Below are positions 42,452-51,786 of a DNA stretch of 64,000 bases, one piece after another; positions within the stretch are counted from its first letter, which is position 1; each line of letters begins with the position of its first letter. A program made the position numbers and the translations under genes. Where the stretch lies: positions 32,064-96,063 of the forward strand of contig JAVYIG010007877.1 in assembly GCA_035222895.1 (NCBI GenBank), given 5' to 3'. The notes beneath the pieces are model-generated. The model was not told where the DNA came from and did not search any database. It was given only the letters and a program-made list of their open reading frames with translations. The DNA is from Strongylocentrotus droebachiensis (taxonomy: Eukaryota; Echinodermata; Echinoidea; Camarodonta; Strongylocentrotidae).

Positions 42452-42670
42452 TATGTTACAATGACTCCTCAATATATGGTTTAAAAGTTATATATTTTAG
42501 GGAGAAATAAGAATTCCACCTTAAATTTCGAAGCGAAGCTCTGGGAAATGATGAGATGAGAGATAATGTTTTATTTCTGATCACAAATCTAAACTCGACG
42601 TATTCTAGTCATCACAGAAGTTCATGTACTCATTCAAGCATCGTAAAGACATATGCAGCATATTTCATGT

Positions 42671-42985
42671 TTAGTTGATCAATTCAGCTACCCGCCCTTT
42701 CTGCACGAAATGATAGGCGCGGCAGATGTTCATCACCTCAACACCAACTATCGAAAGCAACGACAATGATGTAAGTATCAACGGTGAATAATCCGCTAAA
42801 CTCATATCATTTTTAAGGAACACGAACATTATCACGATAATACAAATGAAGCAAAATGTTAATGATGTATAAACGGAGGAGGAATAGCTATCCAACCACC
42901 GATAACACTCTAGTTTATAATGAACTTTAAAACGACTGTAACACTGAGTGACAGTCTTTCTCTTCGTCTTATTTTTCGACAACAC
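42671..42985 (-). CDS. small two-helix membrane ORF, unrecognised
   Basis: 104 codons on the same strand as the GPCRs, about 220 bp upstream of member 4. After a basic N-terminus (KNKTKRKTVTQCYSRFK) there are two hydrophobic segments (about residues 38-58 and 67-87), then CRAYHFVQKGRVAELIN. It matches none of the GPCR helices. It could be one exon of a membrane-protein gene, a relic or chance. Confidence 0.25.
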   Translation of the reverse strand: MLSKNKTKRKTVTQCYSRFKVHYKLECYRWLDSYSSSVYTSLTFCFICIIVIMFVFLKNDMSLADYSPLILTSLSLLSIVGVEVMNICRAYHFVQKGRVAELIN

Positions 42986-43697
42986 GAGTTCATATGACCG
43001 AACTGATAATTATGTCTTTATGGATCACATGCTGTCTTCAAATTGATGAAGGATTTTTTGTTGAGGTACACTTGATAATCACAGTAATTACAGGTCTATG
43101 ATGAATCTACAAAGTAGCTGCCCACAAATTTCCGGGCAATTGCACGAGTTAACCTTTCTTTAATAAATAATTATGGGATGGTAAGTTAAAAGACAGCATT
43201 CAAAACAACAGCGTTTTGTTGGCATAGTAAATAGGCAATTATGTCAGCTATCATGAAGTAAGAAAAGAAAACAATATATGGCTCAATTTAGGACCCATCT
43301 ATGCTAAATTTAAAAAGCATAATAATGCTTCTTTTTTAAATATGGTAAAAACAATTGCGGTTAAGAAACTGTTTTCATGCCATTTGTTATTCAAATTCTA
43401 TAATCATGTTTAAATAATTTGTATTCACACTGGCCTTTTAAAATTGGCTTATGTCTGTGTCTGAGAGAGAGAGAGAGGGGGAGGGGTGGAGTATAATGTT
43501 ATTCAAGCACATCCCATACAATCGTTATTCATTACGAATTTCTTTTGCAACCAAAAGGTTGTATTTCAAATACAAGTTGAAAATGCTGAGCTACAAATAT
43601 TTGTTTGTTTCAATAATTGTAGAGTATGACTTCTTTCTTTCTCTCCCTCGCGACACAACGATATGTTTGCCCAACAAATTAATAATATGAATTTCAT

Positions 43698-44714
43698 TTA
43701 TACATTGTTGTTACCTTTACATGTGAATAAACTTCTCATATTTACTATTTTGTTCTTTACTTCGAGTCTGTAGGATTCCTTTAACACATAGAGACTAAGG
43801 AAATTACCGAAGGTTTGACAAAGAAACATCCAAAATGCAAACATTGGCATCGAATAATGTATAATTCGCTGGCTGTTCTTCATCACCTGCCAAAGTGCTA
43901 TTGGAACCACTGTCAAAACGTACCATCCAGCTGTCACAAGAACCATACGAAGCGCCCTCTTTAGTGACCCAACCTTCGCTAGGATTCCTTGATTGTTGTT
44001 CAGGTGTCGAGCCCCTACCATTTCCTGAGCATGTATTTTTCGTGCGTGTCTGTAAGTCACCACCATAAGCCATGTGTACACGAATATCAAAAGTACGTTT
44101 GGAGTCATCATGGAAAGGAAAAACACTCCGAAGCCTCCCTGCGATTCAGTTAACGATATCTGCTCCAGCAGGCATATGCCGGCAGATGTCCTCACAAAGG
44201 ATTTTGAGAAATTGGAAACGTCATCAGCAAGCATACCAATACAGAACATTACCGTCGCCAATAGTATGGTGATAACTGTCCACATCCATATTTTGAAATC
44301 TGTCACAAACGCAATGTATCTATACGGCATCACGATGGATAATAGACGGTCTAGGTTTTGTTGGGCATACAGCGAGATAGTACAGGCTGAGAACAATGAA
44401 AGGAACCCGCCGCTTACGGTGCAGTAAATACCCTTCGCATCCCAGGAATCAACGACAATCAGTGGTACTGTAAGTCCGTAGGCACTGGATAATAGTATAT
44501 CGAAGATGGCATGTGTCTTGAAAATGATTCTACTGGACGTTGTCAATTCACGATACGAGCGAACGACCCTAAACTGTAGCATGTTGAGACAGGCAGAAAA
44601 TACAGCAGTTACACCAATAACAAAGGCATAAGAAACAGTAATAGATAAAGGTAATTTGGTTCCTTCGGACGAACTATTAAATGAGGTATCGTTGATTGTG
44701 TCCTCCATTTTCAT
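43698..44714 (-). CDS. GPCR family member 5, single exon
   Basis: 338 residues. The N-terminus has glycosylation sites (NDT, NSS), and either of two methionines (MKMEDTIND) could start it. TM1 has CLNMLQF, TM2 THAIFDILLSSAYG. The TM3 end is NLDRLLSIVMPYRYIA: this member alone keeps the D-R pair of the DRY motif. Loop 2 is longer than in the others (VSNFSKSFVRTSAGICLLEQ). Loop 3 reads ARKIHAQEMVGARHLNNNQG then AKVGSLKRAL. TM6 is VTAGWYVLTVVP, and TM7 CQTFGNFLSLYVLKESYR. It is the outermost gene of the array and the least derived at the DRY site, perhaps closest to the ancestor. Confidence 0.86.
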   Translation of the reverse strand: MKMEDTINDTSFNSSSEGTKLPLSITVSYAFVIGVTAVFSACLNMLQFRVVRSYRELTTSSRIIFKTHAIFDILLSSAYGLTVPLIVVDSWDAKGIYCTVSGGFLSLFSACTISLYAQQNLDRLLSIVMPYRYIAFVTDFKIWMWTVITILLATVMFCIGMLADDVSNFSKSFVRTSAGICLLEQISLTESQGGFGVFFLSMMTPNVLLIFVYTWLMVVTYRHARKIHAQEMVGARHLNNNQGILAKVGSLKRALRMVLVTAGWYVLTVVPIALWQVMKNSQRIIHYSMPMFAFWMFLCQTFGNFLSLYVLKESYRLEVKNKIVNMRSLFTCKGNNNV

Positions 44715-44958
44715 TGAAAAAATTGGAAAATCTTGATCAGATGCGATGTTTATTTTGAGTTCAATTTACAGACCACCAGTCACAACCTACCTTGCAAGAA
44801 CGTCAGGGAGCTTTCAGAATTAACGAAGATAAAGTTGACACTGTCGAATATGTATGAATTCTGTTCAAGAAAACTTGAGGGACCGCAAGCCGTCCCTTAA
44901 TTTGTTTCTACCAAGCCCGTAGCTGATTTGCTAGTGAAACAAAAATATAAACCCAGTA

Positions 44959-45174
44959 TTGTATATACCTGCTGAAGAGAATGCATGCAATACTTGTACT
45001 ACCGTTCATAATTATGTTCGAGATGGAAAATGGGTGGTTCAAAATTCTACTCTAAAGAAAAGTCCTCTTCTAGGCTCTCGCTGGAGGATTACCAATTATA
45101 AAAACACCACTTTGGACATAAGCCTAATTGACGAGTGGTATCCGTACGCCCGGGAAATGAAGTGGAGCAAATAA
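44959..45174 (+). CDS. possible short exon or relic, unrecognised
   Basis: 71 codons with coding-like composition (PAEENACNTCTTVHNYVRDG, GSRWRITNY, IDEWYPYAREMKW). No family was recognised, no splice sites were confirmed, and it stands alone upstream of GPCR member 5. Chance remains likely. Confidence 0.15.
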   Translation: MYIPAEENACNTCTTVHNYVRDGKWVVQNSTLKKSPLLGSRWRITNYKNTTLDISLIDEWYPYAREMKWSK

Positions 45175-45439
45175 CTGATCTACATTTTGCTGTCATGTTA
45201 TATGAACAGGCGGAAAGCTCAAATAGAACAAATATATTTTGTATGAGTAACGGAAAGACGTATTGATTTAGTGAAACCATCGTTTTTCTCCTTTTAATCT
45301 CTGATTCATTGTGTCATAACATACTTTTTGTTGGTTAAAGTTAAACACGATATGTAAATAGTGTGGGTATATCCTTAAACTATATCTGTTGATTGAGATT
45401 TTTGGGAAAAGAAGAAGAAAATAACCGAACAGTATGCTT

Positions 45440-46270
45440 GTCAAAGCCCAACATCTACAGCAAGCTTAGAACCGAGCAGTAAGGTTTTTAATTGAAATAA
45501 GCACGACCATGCCTTCTTTTTTTAAAGCAGTGACACTGGCTTCCTGTTTTAAAAAAATATGTCTTATATTAAATCTCAGCAATTATCCACTAATGTCTCC
45601 TTAATTATACTGCCCCCCACTTAATAAATTAATGTCACCATATCTGGAAGGGAGGCAAGGCCTACATTGAATCAACGACCCGACTCTGCCCTCTGTTCCA
45701 AGAAATCATGCACGTGCGGGAGACAAATCCCTCTTCTCTGCAGCACCGCGCTCATGGAGGCGAGGCGAGTTGGCTCAGTCGGTAAAGCGTCCGTCTGTCG
45801 AACCAAAGATCCCGGGTTCGACTCCCACCCAGGCGGATGACTGAAGCCTGCGTTGTGTGTTAACGTGCCCCTTCCCTTGTTCATAGACGCAGGTTATGTC
45901 AAGTGGAAAACACTCCGTCCCTCGGATAGGATGTTAAATGGAGGCCCCGTGTAGAGAAGAGTCACTACCTTTGCACGTTAAGAACCCACTGCACTATTCG
46001 TATAAGAGTACGGGGAAACCCCGGTGTAGTGGTCCACCTGCACACATCCCCAGTACAAGTTAGCGACATGCGGAATACCGCCCTGCTGACTCCAAATTCA
46101 GAAGATTCAGAAGATATGGAACATTCTCCCTCAGTCAATACCTGCTCTCAAAATCAATCTCTACATTGCAATTTCTTGAAGACCTTTCTGTTCAACCATT
46201 AAATCAATCATGGGTTATCTTGTAATAATGTCAAATCTTTATTGTTTATGTCACACATCTAAATACGTGT
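45440..46270 (+). pseudogene. L2-like RT C-terminus relic, split by a SINE
   Basis: With stops and frameshifts the plus strand reads NRAVRFLIEISTTMPSFFKA, an LPL...YCPPLNKLMSPYLEGRQ stretch, INDPTLPSVPRNHARAGDKS and LLCSTAL, then after the SINE IWNILPQSIPALKINLYI. The order corresponds to the end of an L2 RT (helix with 'QNSAARL', then 'WNSLP'). A tail-like GTAAAGCGCTATTATA follows at about 46278. It is long dead. Confidence 0.55.
45760..46112 (+). mobile_element. tRNA-derived SINE with a conserved central domain
   Basis: The head has A box TTGGCTCAGTCGGTAAAGCG and B box GGTTCGACTCC. The body has CACTCCGTCCCTCGGATAGG, GTTAAATGGAGGCCC, AGAACCCACTGCACTATTCG and GAGTACGGGGAAACCCCGGT, typical of an old vertebrate/deuterostome SINE central domain. 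The tail is ATTCAGAAG repeated. ATGGA flanks both sides and could be part of the target duplication, and removing the SINE rejoins the L2-like WNxLP motif. Confidence 0.75.
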
Positions 46271-46773
46271 ATCGTAGTAAAGCGCTATTATAGTACAATA
46301 ACTGTAAGAGCAATTGGAAGTACCAATATAATATACTATGATATGATCGCTTAAGTGAAGACAAAAACTTCTCACCCCCTCTCTCCTCTCTTGTTCTCTC
46401 TCTCTCTCTCTCTTTCCTACTTTATCTGTGTTTGCGATCGCGCACGACACTCTCACCTCTTACAATGCCATTCCGTTGTTTTCTGCATGTAACTGTCACC
46501 ATCTGCTTTGTTTCGGGTCTTTTTTCCCAAAATGTTCTTTCCATATAGCCTCATCATGTATACGTTGACGTGTACATGTATTAACTTTGCTACAGGTTGC
46601 AAGTAGTAAATCCACTGATTTAAGAGCGACAACTCTGAATTTCTTCATCTCCAAACTTAACATAGTTTTGTACTTCTTTCTTTGAATTAATAATATTCAT
46701 CATGTCAGTTATTTCTTTTTCTATAGGCCTATGCAGTTTATAAGAGGATGGTAGTTGTAATAAATTTGATAGT

Positions 46774-46975
46774 CAGATTTGGTTTTGGTTTGATGGTCTG
46801 TTTTACCTGACTGCTAAGGAAGTATGTTTATGCTTGTAAGTAAGCAACAGGGGGACCAACGAATCTAAGTCCTCTCCGAGGGAATTAGTAATGAGGATTG
46901 AAGCCTTATCAAAGGGCACTAGCGCATCGATTTAGTTTCGAGACCACTGCTCTACCACTGTGCCATCGCGTCTAC
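46774..46975 (-). mobile_element. second tRNA-derived SINE
   Basis: On the minus strand the head reads GATGGCACAGTGGTAGAGCA with a B-box-like GGCTTCAATCC. The body has CTCGGAGAGGACTTAGATTC and GTTGGTCCCCCTGTTGCTTA, and ends CTTAGCAGTCAGGTAAAAC near 46800. The last block is a recurrent SINE tail motif. It differs from the SINE at 45760. Confidence 0.65.
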
Positions 46976-46979
46976 TTCA

Positions 46980-49309
46980 GATACTAATTACTTAAGCCAT
47001 CTTTAGGTTTATTATGAACTGTTTGAACATGGGCTAAAGTAACATACTGTACTCTGAGAAGTATATGCAATACAAACCCTGTCTATATGATGTCGTCGTT
47101 AAGTCTAGATTTTATTTTAATACCACAACAGTTTATGATCAAATGTCATTGATAGCAATAATAATAATAATAATAATGTTAATAATAATAGTAACAGTGA
47201 TAATAATAATAACAGTTATCATAATAATAATGATGATAATTATGATAATTATAATAATACATTTATTACAATATAAATAACAATATTAACAATTCTAATG
47301 GCCACTAAAGATAGTGCTTATCTCCGTGACGCAGTGGCCTTCATGGCGGTTAACATTATTCCCTGGTTACAGGTGAGCCTCCTAAATAAATTATTTGTAT
47401 TCATTTACACCTAGGTGGAGAGTGGCAACTTTAGATTGACGTCTTGCCAAATGACGCTATTGTCGGGATGGGATTAGCACCCTGTACCTTATGTTCTCCA
47501 CTTCTGTGACTTATCCACTAGATAACAACAGCTCTACTTTGAATTAATGAATTTACCTGATTTAAATGAAATATGTCTGTTTATTGTTACTATGTACACA
47601 CGTAAAAGAAACCTTTGACATCTTTGATTCCTGCTTAAACCAATAAGATAGAAATCGAGAAGGAAAACGATATCAGATAGGTATAAATAAGTTCTTCTCT
47701 CACAATCATTGAAACAGAATTATCGCTATAGCCTCATTACCGTCACTATTAATGATTAACTACGGGAAAACTTTTTTCCTTCATGTTTAAGGGACTTAAA
47801 GATCGTGTAACAATTAGCATTCAAAGGCTAAATATATCATGGGTTTGGGTTTGAATGCACTGACGATGGCAAAGGTACCGCCTCATCGGCTACCATATTA
47901 TTATGGTATCTATATCTATAGATGTAATGGGGTACGAGGCAAAATGGGAGAGGGTGCGAGTAAAAATGAAGGTAATCTAGCTGTCATCTTACATGGAGTT
48001 CTCTCATGAGAGAACTATTTTAGAAAATATTTGAAACAGTCCTAATTGATTTGTTGACCCCTCAACCTAAACATAGACAACCTTATCACACTTGTAACAT
48101 AGATAACTTACTATTTATGGCTAATTTCAGTTTTTGGTGGCATCTTGGATTACAAACAGCGGCCATCTTTGGATTGTTTGGGGGATAAGGCTACTCCAAA
48201 ACTTTATGATAAGTTTACAGCAAACCAGTGAATAACCTGAACTCTAAAACGTACTTTAAATTGAGCTAATTACAGCTTTACTGTAATTTGCAGCTTTACT
48301 TTCGTTTTTGTGAGGAGACTGGGCAGGGGGTCTTTTTGGACGCCGTCTTGGATTTTTCAGATTTCCTTGTGCCTGGGGGGGGGGGGAGCATAACCCATTA
48401 TTAGTGGTATGAATGGATTCTAAATTCAGGTACATACAGCAACATCACATCTCTAATGTAGATATATCACGATTCATTTCTTTTTAAGATACTGACAGAA
48501 ATCTTGGACGCTTACTTTAAAGATAACCGCTTTTTGGGGCTACGGATTTCTTAGATTTGTAATTAGTTGTTTATGTTCAAACACATTTGAAAACAGTTAA
48601 AGAATCTTTAGTTTATTTGTGTCAAAGGTCAAACCTGTCTAGTGTATTAAACTCTTCAATCCTATCAATAGTTGTAGACTAGCAACTGATACAGACACAC
48701 TAAAGGTATGCGTCCTGCACACCTGCCCGAAAAAGGGTCGTTGAATTCTTTGGTGTGTCAGGGAGGTGCGAATATCGTTAGGGTAAATTAAGATAGAGTA
48801 AAATCGTATGGGAAGCGCACATAGACAAGGCGCAGACAAACAAATAAGAAAAAGGATTTTTTTGACAATATAAAGACTAAAGACTATAAAGACTAATTAG
48901 ACATGTTATATATAGCACATCCATTAATCCATTAAATGTGTGAAGTAAATTTAATATTAGTATTAAACGTGCAAAGGTTGACAAGCTAATATATATATAT
49001 ATATACCCATATATATATATATATAAAAAATATATATAAACACATCAAACGTATAAATATGTATGTCCTCCTCAAATGGAGGACAGTAATGGTTAACTTT
49101 GATCCCAGCTACACATCCAGTATTCTTCCATTTCCTTTCGCAATGTATACGAGAGTAGTCAAATCTACTGTTAGTATAGGTTATTTCATTACTTATATAT
49201 ATAATTATAGATATAAGATCAGGAGATTTATTACCTTCAATACAAAACAGCCTCAAATAGATACCGATTATTAGATCGTGTAAATCTTTCCAAAGCGTCC
49301 ATTCATGGG
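46980..49309. other. intergenic DNA with simple repeats
   Basis: ATAATA-type repeats lie at about 47157-47268, poly-G near 48377-48388, and TA repeats at about 48989-49045. No gene is visible. The minus-strand ORF at 48963-49316 runs through the TA repeats and is rejected. Confidence 0.4.
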
Positions 49310-49727
49310 ATTCCATTCTTTTCTCTAAAGTATATGTAAATAATAAACAAATAAAATAAAGGTTTCATACACACATTTGAAATGAGCTCTTATCTCACGG
49401 ATCATCGAAAGTATAAGTTGCTCCAATGTGTCCCAATCCATCATAATAGCCTGTGACGTTAAGTAGGAATCACAACATAAATCTATCCTCCTCAAGTGTA
49501 GATATGTCATGTGGTGGGCTTCCCTTCTCTTCTCAATAGGATATCTCAATGATCAATTAAAATAAGGATTTCGTACCAACACAGTTAAAGAGCTCTTATG
49601 TCAAGAATCATCGGAAGTATATTTTGTCCCAATTTATTATATAGCCTGTGACGTTAAGCAGGAATCGCAACATGAATTGATCTTCCTCAAGTGTAGAAAT
49701 GTCAGGCTATGGCTAAGAAGTTTTAGA
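49310..49727. repeat. direct duplication of about 209 bp upstream of the Ig gene
   Basis: Two diverged units (about 49310-49518 and 49519-49727) share GAGCTCTTAT, ATCATCGRAAGTATA, TAGCCTGTGACGTTAAG, AGGAATCRCAACAT and CCTCAAGTGTAGA. The second unit ends about 230 bp before the Ig gene start, so it may lie in its promoter region. Confidence 0.7.
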
Positions 49728-49960
49728 AATGTCTTGTCAATATGTGTGATAAGTAGGCTCAACAATCATTGGTCCTCAAAATAACATAGTTCAAGTTGTT
49801 TAACGAGTTGAAACCAAAAGAACTTCAAAATTGGGTAGTTGCAAATCCAAAACATGCCAAGTACTGAACTGGTGGTTAGGTAGGTCCATATTAAATGCAA
49901 CAACAAATCACAGAACGTTATCATTTCAGTCGAAACGCACATCAACACGAGTCGCAACAA

Positions 49961-51430
49961 ATGCCAAAAAATATGGCTGCTCTATCTACACTACACGTTA
50001 TATTTCTTATCCATGGAGTATCATCAATATGTTCTAGCAATAATCCCAAAAGATTTGTCACTGATCCAATCAGTGTTACAGTGAAGGAAGGCGACAATGC
50101 AACATTTACCTGCGTCGTCTCAAATTTTAACGAAGAAACCGACCGCATTACTTGGTACGTTAATCCGACATTGTATGACCGGAAAATTACATCTTCTTTC
50201 AATGAAAATTCTCAAGCTATGGCATCTACTTTGACGATTATCCATGTTGGAAGAAGAGAACAATCGCATCATTGTGTGTTATATGCTTTTGATGATCAAT
50301 ATAATCTTCACACCTGTTATTCTAACATAGGAACGTTACATATACAGTATTTCCCCAAAGAAGATGAATTACAATGTGGACCGAAAGACCACTTGGTATT
50401 CGACGAAAAAGAATTTATTAGTGCCTGGTGTAACGTTTCTTACTTGGACCCGGCGATGGTGATAAAATGGTATTTAGGCAATGTCACCCTTGCGTTGAGC
50501 TTTCAAACATCGCACGATAACAAACGAGATCTTCGTAAATCATTTGAACTAAGTCCGGAATTTCACAACAAAACCCTTACATGTGCATTGTCTTTCCCGT
50601 CTGTCTTTCCTGTTCAAGAGATATCATGTTCGATCGGGCCAATTGTCATCAATGAAACACCAAAGTCAACAAGAACGCCAGAGGATGAAAATATCAGCTA
50701 TGAAAATGTTGGTATAAGCGCAGAACAGTGGAATAATAGTGGTCAACTTGGCAACATCAAGAGCAATGATTATGGGTATAATAATCTTGGTAGTATTGAA
50801 ACAATTTCTGAAGAATCCAATACTAACAGTTTTACCCCAAGTAACCTGGATACAACACCATTTAGAAGAGCTACTATCGGCGCTTTGGATGATATCATCA
50901 ATGCCATGGCTGGGTATGACACTACTGTGGCAAGTCTTATGGATGCAGGAATTAATCTACCCAGTCAACCTACTAAGAATCATTCCTTCACAATCACCAT
51001 AGGAGCAGTGATAGCCGCATTCCTTCTGATAACGTGCTTGTTCGCCGTTGTTGTAGTTGTATTACATATGCATTTGAGGCAATCTCAAAGAAACATCACG
51101 CTCGGTGACCTTCAAGAGCTGCACAAATTCACAAGCATTATCAAAAAAGAAACATTGCAAGCACATCAATTTTCGGAAGAAAGTGAAGACACACATACTG
51201 AGCATGACTACGAAATACCTCAACCTCTGTCAATGTTCAACAATACAACAACGATTGGTGAAGGAGACAACACGATGGTCGAGCTATATGATTCCCACAT
51301 CTTCAACTCCAATCGTCCCAGTAGTTCCATAAGCTCAACAACAGTAAACTCGACATATCCAAGTGGTTCATTCGACAGTGATAGCACTAGAGGAGAGAGT
51401 GACAGCACTAAAGGAGAGACTGACAATTGA
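49961..51430 (+). CDS. two-Ig-domain single-pass membrane protein, single exon
   Basis: 489 residues from the methionine at 49961 (MPKNMAALSTLHVIFLIHGV), chosen because a signal peptide follows it directly; the frame is open from 49895. Ig domain 1 spans about residues 33-128 (Cys51, Trp65, Cys105). Ig domain 2 spans about 135-225 (Cys157, Trp170, Cys208, with the usual 'LTC' strand). A Ser/Thr/Asn-rich stalk of about 110 residues with several N-glycosylation sites leads to a transmembrane helix (about 344-368, TIGAVIAAFLLITCLFAVVV). The cytoplasmic tail of about 120 residues has HDYEIPQP, ELYDSHIF and a C-terminal repeat STRGESDSTKGE. Tyr-containing tail motifs suggest phosphotyrosine signalling or adaptor binding. 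The whole protein is in one exon, which is unusual for Ig-superfamily receptors. Homology beyond 'Ig receptor' is not recognised. Confidence 0.8.
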   Translation: MPKNMAALSTLHVIFLIHGVSSICSSNNPKRFVTDPISVTVKEGDNATFTCVVSNFNEETDRITWYVNPTLYDRKITSSFNENSQAMASTLTIIHVGRREQSHHCVLYAFDDQYNLHTCYSNIGTLHIQYFPKEDELQCGPKDHLVFDEKEFISAWCNVSYLDPAMVIKWYLGNVTLALSFQTSHDNKRDLRKSFELSPEFHNKTLTCALSFPSVFPVQEISCSIGPIVINETPKSTRTPEDENISYENVGISAEQWNNSGQLGNIKSNDYGYNNLGSIETISEESNTNSFTPSNLDTTPFRRATIGALDDIINAMAGYDTTVASLMDAGINLPSQPTKNHSFTITIGAVIAAFLLITCLFAVVVVVLHMHLRQSQRNITLGDLQELHKFTSIIKKETLQAHQFSEESEDTHTEHDYEIPQPLSMFNNTTTIGEGDNTMVELYDSHIFNSNRPSSSISSTTVNSTYPSGSFDSDSTRGESDSTKGETDN

Positions 51431-51669
51431 AATTATCTTGCGTCAATTAAGATCAAATCAAACTGTATGTATTAACTGTACTTGGTTAACAAATGGTTGT
51501 GAATATTCATTTGGTATTGGGGAAAATACCTTAACTTGCGTAACTGCTTAATTTGCTGTTTTAAAATTCCTTATCAAAATTATGTATTATGCTAAAGTTA
51601 CCTAACGAGAAGAGACATTCTTTTTTGCATTGCAGTCTCGTAGACAAAAGCTCATACCGTATAAGCAAG

Positions 51670-51675
51670 ATTAAA
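51670..51675 (+). promoter_or_regulatory. candidate polyadenylation signal of the Ig gene
   Basis: ATTAAA about 240 bp after the stop codon and before the next mobile element. Candidate only. Confidence 0.25.
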
Positions 51676-51786
51676 TACACAAATTATACGTCCAATTTGT
51701 TATGAAAATTGCAAAATAGCAATAATTATTATCATAATAATGACATTCTAAAGATTTAAATAACCACCGAAACAAAAACAAAACAA

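Noticed and set aside
48963..49316. 117-codon minus-strand ORF
   Set aside because: It runs through TA repeats and has no recognisable domain.
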